Source of the DNA: an uncultured Robinsoniella sp.
GTDB lineage: Bacteria > Bacillota > Clostridia > Lachnospirales > Lachnospiraceae
Assembly: GCA_900540475.1 (NCBI GenBank)
Contig: UQGG01000006.1
Coordinates: 144,349 to 208,348 of the forward strand
Direction: 5' to 3'
Length of the DNA stretch: 64,000 nt
Shown piece by piece: positions 35,371 to 43,428 of the stretch; the first letter of the stretch is position 1; every line of letters starts with the position of its first letter. The position numbers were made by a program, and so were the translations under genes. The notes beneath the pieces are model-generated. The model worked only from the letters and a program-made list of their open reading frames with translations, did no database searches and was not told the DNA's origin.

Positions 35371-37212
35371 ATGTTGAAAAAGATAATCGTACGATATAAT
35401 AACTGGACACTTGGCAGAAAACTGTTATTCGGGTTTTTATTTGGCTCAATTATACCGATTCTGTCTATACAGTTAATTGGATATTATGTAAATAAAAATA
35501 TAGTGACAGAAAAAGTAGACCAGTTAATGGTGAGTAATCTGACCCAGATATCAGAACGGGTTCACTTAAATATGGAGACCTATTCCAGCCTGCTATACCA
35601 GCTGTATACCGATGAACAGCTGACCGAGAGTATAAAGAGTCTGATGGATATTACGGACAGCCAGAAAGCATTTGCATACAACCGGGCATACAACTGCCTG
35701 AAGCAGTATAACAATGACAACCTGGGCATCCGGTGTATCAGCCTGGTGTGTGCGGACGGCAGTTCTGTGGTAGCCGATCTTCAGACCGATTCTGCAATCG
35801 ATAATTTATGGAGAGGTTATAAGGATCTGAGAACCACAAGGCCCTATATAGACTGCATTGATGAACCAAGCATGGTAATTACTCCAACGATGAAGTTCCA
35901 GGAGAATGGAACAGAAGGGTACTACTTCCATATGTCCAAACGGGTATTTGACTTTGAACATCTGGAGAAGGGAAGCATAGCAACCATTATTATGTCTATT
36001 GACGAACGGATCCTTGCGGAAATCTGCAATAAGCCGGTGGACAGCGCCAACCAGGAGTTGTCCCAGCACAGCCTGAATTTTATCCTGGATGAAAACAGGC
36101 AGGTAATTACCTACCCGGATGAAAGCTTTGTGACTCTGAAAATGAATCCCAGGCTTTCGGTAGCGGAATTTGTAAAAGTTACCGGATATCTGAGGGATAA
36201 AAATACAGCGATTAACGAGTACAAAGACCCTCAGACAGGATGGGTATTTTACAACGTGTATGATAAAGGCTATATGCTGAAGGATCTGGTGAATACCCAG
36301 AAGATATTTCTGCTTGTAGGCGCCACGGCAGTTATTTTCGTAACGTGTATTATCAGCTATACGGTATATATGTTAAACCGGTCGGTTCGTTCTGTACTAA
36401 AAGGTATCGGACAGGTACAGCAGGGGCATCTGGATGTGGTGATTCCGGAAGATACCGAGGATGAAATCGGAATTATTGCAAGGAATTTTAACACCATGAC
36501 CGTAAAAGTAAAAGAGCTGGTGACTACGGTAAAAGAGGCACAGAACAGTCAGAAAAATGCAGAAATCCGTGCGCTGGAGGCACAGATTAACCCGCATTTC
36601 CTATATAATACCCTGGATTCCATTAACTGGATGGCGATTGAAAAGGGAGAGTATGAGATCAGTACAATGCTGAGAAATTTAGGCGTTATACTGCGCTATA
36701 GCGTAAATAAGAGCAATCAGCGGGTAACCATATGGGAAATGTCGGATTGGCTTCATAAATATATCAGCCTTCAGAAAATGAGATTTAATGATGCATTTAC
36801 CTATAATCTGCAGATAGATAAAAATACGGAAAAGGTGAAAGTGTATAAGCTGTTATTGCAGCCATTTGTTGAGAACTCCATTATACATGGATTCGACGGG
36901 ATGATGGCGGGAGGCTTATTGAGAATTGAATGTTCACTCTCAGATGATGGGAAGGGGGTTGTATTTATTATAGAGGATAATGGAGTGGGCATGCCGGAAA
37001 GTAAGGTACAGGAGTTTAATGACCCAAAAAGGGCGATTATAGATGATGGAAGGAGCATCGGATTAAACAATGCATTCTCAAGGATGTATATGTATTATGG
37101 AAATAAAGCCAGCTGGACAATCAGCAGTTTAAAGGGCCTGGGAACGGTCATCACCCTGCGCCTGCCGGTTATTGATGAAATGAGGAAGGAAAATGAGGAT
37201 ATTAATAGTTGA
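35371..37212 (+). CDS. YesM-type sensor histidine kinase
   Basis: 613-residue membrane kinase. A first membrane segment (residues ~20-40) and a second (~310-330) enclose a Cache-like extracellular sensor. A HAMP linker, the His_kinase (LytS/YesM) domain with His409 in AQINPHFLYNTLDS, and an HATPase domain with ENSIIHGF and IEDNGVGMP follow. It phosphorylates the YesN-type regulator encoded next, whose gene overlaps its 3' end by 20 nt. Such pairs sense extracellular sugars or the state of sugar-binding proteins. It sits between the giant glycosidase and a sugar transporter. Confidence 0.92.
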   Translation: MLKKIIVRYNNWTLGRKLLFGFLFGSIIPILSIQLIGYYVNKNIVTEKVDQLMVSNLTQISERVHLNMETYSSLLYQLYTDEQLTESIKSLMDITDSQKAFAYNRAYNCLKQYNNDNLGIRCISLVCADGSSVVADLQTDSAIDNLWRGYKDLRTTRPYIDCIDEPSMVITPTMKFQENGTEGYYFHMSKRVFDFEHLEKGSIATIIMSIDERILAEICNKPVDSANQELSQHSLNFILDENRQVITYPDESFVTLKMNPRLSVAEFVKVTGYLRDKNTAINEYKDPQTGWVFYNVYDKGYMLKDLVNTQKIFLLVGATAVIFVTCIISYTVYMLNRSVRSVLKGIGQVQQGHLDVVIPEDTEDEIGIIARNFNTMTVKVKELVTTVKEAQNSQKNAEIRALEAQINPHFLYNTLDSINWMAIEKGEYEISTMLRNLGVILRYSVNKSNQRVTIWEMSDWLHKYISLQKMRFNDAFTYNLQIDKNTEKVKVYKLLLQPFVENSIIHGFDGMMAGGLLRIECSLSDDGKGVVFIIEDNGVGMPESKVQEFNDPKRAIIDDGRSIGLNNAFSRMYMYYGNKASWTISSLKGLGTVITLRLPVIDEMRKENEDINS

Positions 37213-38704
37213 AGATGAGGTAAAGATCAGAGTTGGAATATCAAAGCTGATCTCATCTCAGAGCGGTCACACGATTGTTGGAGAAGCAAAAAATGGGATG
37301 GAGGGATATGAGATGGCAATCCGGTTCCGGCCGGAGCTGATCATTACCGATATTCGGATGCCTGTCATGAATGGGCTGGAAATGCTGGAAAAGATCAAGG
37401 AAGACAAAGTAGCCTGCCATAGTGTGATTCTCAGCGGGTATTCAGAGTTTGAATATGCGAAAAAAGCCATTACCCTGGGGGCAGATGACTATCTGCTAAA
37501 GCCCATTGCGGCAGAAGATGTAAAAGAGGTGCTGGAAAAAATTGAAGAAAAACTCGATCTGGAAAAAAGACAGATTGAAGGAACACCTCAGGGGTACATC
37601 AGGGATATTATTCTGGAAAGCCTGCCGGAAACAAGGGAAAATTACCAGCGGCTTGCCGATATTGGCGGACTGGATCCGGAATCACCGTGTTATCTGTATG
37701 TAGGTTATCTGGGGAACGTAGATCCGGCATATGTTGAATTTTGCAAGACTCAGCTTGAGGATATGAAAGCGAAGTACGGCAAGGACCGCATTTATATGGT
37801 ATTTATTGAAAGTACGCAGGAATATGTATGTGTCATTCAGAGCGGAAATCCGATGGAAGGATGGAATAAGCGGATCAGCCACAGAGTGTATCTGAAGAAT
37901 GTAAGGGAGGGACAGGCAGTGTGGACAGCCGAAAGCATTCCCACTCTTACCCAGCTGCGCAGCCAGGTTAATGAACTGCGAAAGCTCACTTCTTATGCAA
38001 TGGCGCTGGGATATACACATTTGCTGACGAAAAGGGAGATCAGCCTGTTTGTGCCGGAAGAATTTGCATATCCGGTATTTTTGGAAAACAGGATCAAAGT
38101 GTCTGTATGCAAGGGAGATAGTGAGGAGTTAACAAGCTGTGGGGATAAATTCCGGTCCTATATGAGGGACCAAAAATGTGAACCTTATCATATCCGTCAG
38201 GGGTATATGAAAATGGTAAATTACATATTAAATATTTCCCAGGAGGTTGCAGAGGAGGGCTATCGGCTGATACAGGAGCAGAATCCTATTAAAACTCTCG
38301 GTAATGCCATTACCTTATCGGAACTGGAGACTTGTTTTCAAAAGATTATTCAGATTCTGTCTAAGACGGCAAATAAAAAGGAAGATATCCGTAACTATAC
38401 GGTAAACAGAGCAATCAACTACATACGGGAACATTACATGGAAGTGATATCCCTGGAAGAAATGGCCAGGCGTCTGGACATTACCCCGGAATACCTCAGC
38501 ACCTTATTCAATAAAGAGGTCGGGATTAATTTTTCAACTTTTCTTAAGAAATTTCGTATCAGCCAGGCGAAACGGCTGCTGAAAGGAAGTGAGCTCAAGA
38601 TCTATGAAGTGGCAAATGAAGTTGGATATGGTGACCCGAAGTATTTTAACAGGGTTTTTCGTGAAGAGGTCGGAGTCTCACCGGGGGATTACAGGCAGTC
38701 GTAA
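37193..38704 (+). CDS. YesN-type response regulator with AraC DNA-binding domain
   Basis: 503 residues. The receiver domain has the phospho-acceptor Asp53 (IITDIRMPVMNG) and the conserved AKKAITLGADDYLLKP. A ~260-residue middle region follows, and the C-terminal AraC double helix-turn-helix (LEEMARRLDITPEYLSTLFN and IYEVANEVGYGDPKYFNRVF) closes the protein. It overlaps the kinase gene upstream and the binding-protein gene downstream, so all three are coupled. It probably activates the transporter and glycosidase genes of this locus. Confidence 0.93.
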   Translation: MRILIVEDEVKIRVGISKLISSQSGHTIVGEAKNGMEGYEMAIRFRPELIITDIRMPVMNGLEMLEKIKEDKVACHSVILSGYSEFEYAKKAITLGADDYLLKPIAAEDVKEVLEKIEEKLDLEKRQIEGTPQGYIRDIILESLPETRENYQRLADIGGLDPESPCYLYVGYLGNVDPAYVEFCKTQLEDMKAKYGKDRIYMVFIESTQEYVCVIQSGNPMEGWNKRISHRVYLKNVREGQAVWTAESIPTLTQLRSQVNELRKLTSYAMALGYTHLLTKREISLFVPEEFAYPVFLENRIKVSVCKGDSEELTSCGDKFRSYMRDQKCEPYHIRQGYMKMVNYILNISQEVAEEGYRLIQEQNPIKTLGNAITLSELETCFQKIIQILSKTANKKEDIRNYTVNRAINYIREHYMEVISLEEMARRLDITPEYLSTLFNKEVGINFSTFLKKFRISQAKRLLKGSELKIYEVANEVGYGDPKYFNRVFREEVGVSPGDYRQS

Positions 38705-39911
38705 AAAGGGAAAAAAGGCATGCAGTTATTTGCTTATTCTGCTGATGGCAATCCAGATGGCAGGCTGTGGGGAGCAGGAAAGCGACGGGCAGGAAGAAAG
38801 TAAGGCAAGGGAGGAGCTTGTTCTGTGGTCCTATTATGAGACCGATGCCCAGAGGAGCGGTCTGGATAACCTGGTAAACGGGTTTAACCAGTCCCAGAGC
38901 CAGTATCGTGCTTCCTGGAAGTATGTCCCCATGACCGATTTTGACAAACAGCTGTCCCGTTCTTACACGGAGCAAAGCCTGCCGGATATGGTTCTCATTG
39001 ACAACCCTGATATGCCGGTATTTATCCGTCTGGGAGTATTTGAGGATATTACGGAGCAGATAGAATCCTGGAATCTGGAAGAAGAATACTATAAGGCAGC
39101 CGTGGAAACGGTGAGCCTGGATGGCAGATACTATGGCATTCCGTTTATCTGCAATAACCTGGGATTAATCTATAATAAGGAAATGCTGTCAGAAGCCCAG
39201 GTAGATCCTCCTCGCACCTGGGAAGAACTAAGAACTGCCGCAAAAAAGCTCACAGTAGGAGAGCGCAAAGGATTCTTAATGTCGGCGGTTGACTCAGAGC
39301 AGGGCGCATTTCAGATCCTGCCATGGATCTTATCAGCCGGAGAGGACCAGGATCAGATCGGAGGAGAGAAGACCAAAGAAGCTTTTGAATTTTTAAACAG
39401 CTGTGTGGAGGATGGGAGCATGTCAAATGAATGCATTAATCTGACGCAGATTGATGTTGCCAGAAAATTTATAGCAGGGGAAGCAGCCATGATTGAAAAC
39501 GGACCATGGATTCTATCCATGCTGCAGGAGGCAGGCATACCTTATGGAATCACCAAACTTCCGGTAAACCGTGTAAGCAGCATGATTACCGGCGGAGAAA
39601 ACATTGGTTTTATTAAGGGAAAAAATGTGGAAGGTTCGCTGAAATTTTTCCAGTACTGTATGAATGGTGAAGTAATGGAGTCCTTCTGTATCAAGACGGG
39701 ATCCCTGCCGGCAAAAATCAAAAAGGCAAAAAAGGTTGTGAAAAAGGACGAACAACTGTGTGTCTTTGAAGAACAGATGGAGACAGCAGTTGCCAGGACT
39801 TCCATCCACTCATGGTCTGCTCTTTCTAAGCAGATTCCAAAGAGTTTTTATCAGATGGTGTCGAAGGAGAAGACCCCGGAAGAAGCGGTAAAGATGCTGA
39901 CGGAAAATTAG
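38661..39911 (+). CDS. Sugar-binding lipoprotein coupled to the two-component genes
   Basis: About 416 residues, family 1 solute-binding protein with a signal peptide whose lipobox QMAGC puts the lipidated Cys at residue 36 if GTG at 38661 is the start. This start has only CAGGG upstream, and its location inside the 3' end of the regulator gene implies translational coupling. The protein is clearly paralogous to the binding protein at 40048 (shared VLWSYYETDAQ/VIWDYFETDAQ starts and GRYYGIPF/GKHYGIPF sites). Lacking its own permeases and embedded in the sensor operon, it may present sugar to the YesM kinase; this is inference. Confidence 0.85.
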   Translation: MKRSESHRGITGSRKKGKKACSYLLILLMAIQMAGCGEQESDGQEESKAREELVLWSYYETDAQRSGLDNLVNGFNQSQSQYRASWKYVPMTDFDKQLSRSYTEQSLPDMVLIDNPDMPVFIRLGVFEDITEQIESWNLEEEYYKAAVETVSLDGRYYGIPFICNNLGLIYNKEMLSEAQVDPPRTWEELRTAAKKLTVGERKGFLMSAVDSEQGAFQILPWILSAGEDQDQIGGEKTKEAFEFLNSCVEDGSMSNECINLTQIDVARKFIAGEAAMIENGPWILSMLQEAGIPYGITKLPVNRVSSMITGGENIGFIKGKNVEGSLKFFQYCMNGEVMESFCIKTGSLPAKIKKAKKVVKKDEQLCVFEEQMETAVARTSIHSWSALSKQIPKSFYQMVSKEKTPEEAVKMLTEN

Positions 39912-39992
39912 ATTTATTTTCAGGCAATATTTAATCTAAGGATTATCCACCATTATTAAAATATTAGAATTAATCTTTATCCGAACCTCTCT

Positions 39993-39998
39993 TATAAT
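39993..39998 (+). promoter_or_regulatory. -10 element of the third transporter operon
   Basis: TATAAT 50 nt before the ATG at 40048. The -35 (TTAATC at 17 nt) is poor, consistent with YesN-dependent activation. Confidence 0.45.
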
Positions 39999-40047
39999 GT
40001 ACTTACCAGGAAAGATACTGGAGTCAAATATAAGGGAGGTTTTTATC

Positions 40048-41409
40048 ATGAAACTAAAGAAACTTACGGCAATGGCTCTTGCGGCAACAATGGTTTGTAC
40101 AATGGCAGCAGGATGCGGAGGAGGATCATCTTCCGGTACCACAGAAGCAGCAAAAAGTGAAACTACTAAAACAACTGAGGCTGAGACGAAAGGAACAGAT
40201 GCAGCCCAGGAAACCGAAGCCGCTGAAACAAAGGCTGAGACACAGGCAGAAACGGCTGCAGCTTCAACCGGTGAAACAAAAGAAGTTGTAATCTGGGATT
40301 ATTTTGAGACGGATGCCCAGAAGGAAATGATGCAGGCATTAATTGATGGATTTAATTCATCACAGAGTGAGTTTACGGCTACGCATACATATGTGCCGTT
40401 TGCGGACTACCAAAAACAGCTTACACTGGGACTTGCTTCCGGCGAACTGCCAGATCTGGTAATCATGGACGGATGCAGCATGGCTTCCTTCATACAGCTG
40501 GGACTTATGGCGGATGTATCGGATGCTTCAATCGCATGGGATGATTATCTGAAGGGACCAATGGATTCCACAATGATGGATGGCAAACACTATGGTATTC
40601 CTTTTGCAACAAACTGTACCGCATTATTCTATAACAAAGATTTATTTGATGCAGCAGGCGTGTCTTATCCCGATGAGAACACCACATGGGATGATTTCAA
40701 AGATATGGCAGCGAAGTTAACAAAAGACGGCGTAACCGGATTTGGTAATGCAGCAGTTGGAACAGATGAAGGAACATTCCAGTGTCTCCAGTGGCTGTAC
40801 ACAGCAGGCGGAGCTTATACAGATATTAAGGGCGGCGTAAAATCTTATGATTTAATGAAAGAAATGATCGATGCAGGTTCCTGGACAAAAGAATGTGTAA
40901 ACTGGACACAGTCTGATGTAAATAATAACTTTATGGCTGGAAATATTGCAATGCAGCAGAATGGTCCATGGCAGATCCCTGGTATCGAAAAAGATGCTCC
41001 GGACTTAAACTATGGCGTAACAGTATTACCGAAATTTGACAAAGATTCCGGTCAGGCAACATCAATCCTCGGCGGTGAAAATATGGGCGTTGTGAAAAAA
41101 GACGATACCGCTGGCGCAGTTGCTTTTATGAAATATTATGATCAGAACGAAGTTATGATCGACGCAATGAAGAAATACGGCTCATTCCCTCCAAAGACGG
41201 AAGCAGCACAGGATTCTTACTGGACAGATGATCCGATTCAGGCAGCATTTATCACACAGCTTGAGACTTCAATCCCAAGAGGACCATCCGCATCCTGGCC
41301 ATCTTATTCTTCTGCAATCCAGAACGGATTCCAGGAAGTTATGACAGGCGCTAAGACACCTGAAGAGGCAGCGGACAGTACGCAGGCTGCTGTTGATGCA
41401 GTAAAATAA
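40048..41409 (+). CDS. Extracellular sugar-binding lipoprotein (ABC transporter)
   Basis: 453 residues. The signal peptide ends in the lipobox AAGC with Cys23. A Thr/Glu/Ala/Lys-rich linker (residues ~28-77) precedes the solute-binding fold (VVIWDYFETDAQKEM). The start at 40048 follows GGGAGGTTTTTATC; the frame extends 51 nt upstream without support. It supplies sugar to the two permeases downstream. A three-helix junction terminator (41418-41494) separates it from them, which should yield more binding protein than permease. Confidence 0.94.
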   Translation: MKLKKLTAMALAATMVCTMAAGCGGGSSSGTTEAAKSETTKTTEAETKGTDAAQETEAAETKAETQAETAAASTGETKEVVIWDYFETDAQKEMMQALIDGFNSSQSEFTATHTYVPFADYQKQLTLGLASGELPDLVIMDGCSMASFIQLGLMADVSDASIAWDDYLKGPMDSTMMDGKHYGIPFATNCTALFYNKDLFDAAGVSYPDENTTWDDFKDMAAKLTKDGVTGFGNAAVGTDEGTFQCLQWLYTAGGAYTDIKGGVKSYDLMKEMIDAGSWTKECVNWTQSDVNNNFMAGNIAMQQNGPWQIPGIEKDAPDLNYGVTVLPKFDKDSGQATSILGGENMGVVKKDDTAGAVAFMKYYDQNEVMIDAMKKYGSFPPKTEAAQDSYWTDDPIQAAFITQLETSIPRGPSASWPSYSSAIQNGFQEVMTGAKTPEEAADSTQAAVDAVK

Positions 41410-41417
41410 AATTATTT

Positions 41418-41494
41418 GGGACTGTTGGACAGAGCGTTACAAACGCTCTGGAGCAAAAGGCAACTATAAGACTTGCTCCCGACAGTCCCTTTTT
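41418..41494 (+). terminator. Three-helix-junction terminator/attenuator within the operon
   Basis: An outer stem (GGGACTGTTGG, 41418-41428, with CCGACAGTCCC, 41479-41489; one G-U pair) encloses two hairpins: CAGAGCGT/ACGCTCTG (41430-41450) and GAGCAA/TTGCTC (41451-41478). TTTTT follows at 41490. It lies between the binding-protein gene and the permeases, so partial read-through is expected. Confidence 0.75.
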
Positions 41495-41517
41495 AAAAGA
41501 AATGAGGAGGGATTAAC

Positions 41518-42423
41518 GTGAGACATGGTAAAAAAAAGACACCGGCTTACCTGGGAGTTATCTTTGCACTCCCCGCATTAATTTATATGATGGTTCTGAT
41601 TGGGTATCCAATGGTAAAGAACCTGGTACTGAGTTTTAAAAATGTGGATGTTTATACATTTGCAGATACGGCTTCCCAGAGCTTTGTGGGACTGCAGAAT
41701 TATGTTGATTTATTCAGCGGAGCCGATTCTATTCTAATGAAATCAATCGGCAATACTTTGATTTTTACACTTGCTTCTATACTTTTTCAGTTTGTAATCG
41801 GATTTGGACTCGCACTATTATTTAATAAGAAATTCCCGGGCTGCTCCTTTTTCCGCGGCGTAACGATGATATCCTGGCTGTTGCCCGTAACGGTAGCAGG
41901 GCTGTTATTTAAATTTATGTTCCAGTTAAATGGTGGAATTATCAATCAGTTCCTCACATCCGTGGGTATTTTAGATAAACCTATAGAATGGCTTCTAAAT
42001 GGTAATACTGCAATGGTGGCTATTGTAGTGGCAAATATCTGGATTGGTATCCCCTTTAATATGATGTTAATTCTTACCGGATTAACGACTATTCCAACCG
42101 AAATTTACGAGAGTGCCAGTTTGGACGGTGCTTCCAAACGGCAGACCTTAATCCATATAACAGTTCCGATGATTAAACCAGCTATAATGTCTGTGCTCAC
42201 ATTGGGATTTGTATACACGTTCAAGGTATTTGACCTTGTATGGGTAATGACAAAGGGAGGACCGGTTAATGCAACGGAATTGGTTTCCACTTATGCATAC
42301 CGGCTGTCCTTTGAAGAGTTTCAGTTTAGTAAGGGTGCAGCAGCATCGAATATCCTGTTCTTAATCTTGCTGTTTGTAGGATTTTTCTACATCAGGACCA
42401 TTGATGATGACGAGGTGATGTAA
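41518..42423 (+). CDS. Sugar ABC transporter permease, MalF type
   Basis: 301-residue CUT1 permease with about six membrane segments and the EAA motif ESASLDGASKRQTLIHITVP. It starts with GTG, 6 nt after AGGAGGG. It partners the permease that begins 1 bp after its stop codon and receives substrate from the binding protein at 40048. No ATPase is in the operon. Confidence 0.93.
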   Translation: MRHGKKKTPAYLGVIFALPALIYMMVLIGYPMVKNLVLSFKNVDVYTFADTASQSFVGLQNYVDLFSGADSILMKSIGNTLIFTLASILFQFVIGFGLALLFNKKFPGCSFFRGVTMISWLLPVTVAGLLFKFMFQLNGGIINQFLTSVGILDKPIEWLLNGNTAMVAIVVANIWIGIPFNMMLILTGLTTIPTEIYESASLDGASKRQTLIHITVPMIKPAIMSVLTLGFVYTFKVFDLVWVMTKGGPVNATELVSTYAYRLSFEEFQFSKGAAASNILFLILLFVGFFYIRTIDDDEVM

Positions 42424-42424
42424 G

Positions 42425-43258
42425 ATGAAAAAAGAGACGAAAAATAAAATTATATTATTAATAATCGGAGCAATTGTATTTGTGATTTTTATATTTCCCC
42501 TGTACTGGATGCTGGTTACCGCATTAAAATCACAGGTAGAAATTTTCCAGATACCAACGCCCCTTTGGCCGAAAGATCTGACATTTGAAGCATTCCAGAA
42601 GCAGTTATCCACTTCTAGTGATACGCTCAGAGGATTCAAAAACAGTGCGATCATCGGATTCGGTGCAATGGCGATTTCCACCATACTTGCAATTCCGGCT
42701 GCATACGGACTGGCTAGGTTTAAATTCAGAGGAAAGAAGATCATTATCCTGCTTTTCTTAATTACCCAGATGCTTCCTTCCACGTTAGTATTAACATCTT
42801 TGTATATTATGTTTTCCAGTGCAAAAATTTTAAATACATACATGGCGCCTATCCTGGCTGATGCGACCCTTGGAATTCCGTTTTCCGTTATTATTCTCAG
42901 AACCTATTTCCTTTCCATACCCAAGGAGCTGGATGAGGCAGCAAAAATAGACGGATGCGGACATCTCACCGCATTTGTAAAGATCATGCTTCCGATTGCA
43001 AAACCGGGCGTAGTGGTAGCAGCCGTATTTTCCTTTGTGTATGCATGGGGTGATCTGATCTACGGAATTACGTTTATCACCGATCCGAACAAGAGGCCCA
43101 TCACATCCAGTATTTACAATTATGTACAACAGTACCAGACCTTGTGGAACTCCACCATGGCATTTGGTATCATAGCTATTTTCCCGGTTATTTTAATCTT
43201 TATCTTTATGCAGAAATACATCGTCAGCGGACTTACAAATGGTGCAGTTAAGGCTTAA
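42425..43258 (+). CDS. Sugar ABC transporter permease, MalG type
   Basis: 277-residue CUT1 permease with the EAA motif DEAAKIDGCGHLTAFVKIML and the C-terminus VSGLTNGAVKA. It begins directly after the stop of the MalF-type partner with GAGGTGATG upstream. The conserved leader element (43321-43428) follows and separates it from the GH127-type gene. Confidence 0.93.
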   Translation: MKKETKNKIILLIIGAIVFVIFIFPLYWMLVTALKSQVEIFQIPTPLWPKDLTFEAFQKQLSTSSDTLRGFKNSAIIGFGAMAISTILAIPAAYGLARFKFRGKKIIILLFLITQMLPSTLVLTSLYIMFSSAKILNTYMAPILADATLGIPFSVIILRTYFLSIPKELDEAAKIDGCGHLTAFVKIMLPIAKPGVVVAAVFSFVYAWGDLIYGITFITDPNKRPITSSIYNYVQQYQTLWNSTMAFGIIAIFPVILIFIFMQKYIVSGLTNGAVKA

Positions 43259-43320
43259 GCGTGATGAAAACACTTTATGCATTATAAGAGTAACAGGTTC
43301 CGGTCAAACGGATGTAAAAA

Positions 43321-43428
43321 GGCCAAAAGAAAAATATGATATGAAAGGATGCCACAGTGCGATTCTTTTGGCTGGATTGATTGTGGCAGTATTGCAGGGG
43401 GCTGCAATATGCAGTGGTAATGTGAATG
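43321..43428 (+). promoter_or_regulatory. Conserved structured leader element, copy A (before GH127)
   Basis: One of three related ~100-nt elements, the others being at 55933-56042 and 57930-58033. Shared features in order: GGCY-RAAAGAAAA; AAAGGA-N-GCCACA; an ATTGCAG/CTGCAAT hairpin (43391-43397 with 43402-43408, GGGG loop); then CAATATGCAGTGG leading to the start codon at 43426. In this copy TGCCACA also pairs perfectly with TGTGGCA (7 bp). The distance from GGCC to the start codon is 105 nt. It resembles a cis-acting RNA controlling translation; the ligand or protein is unknown. Confidence 0.65.
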
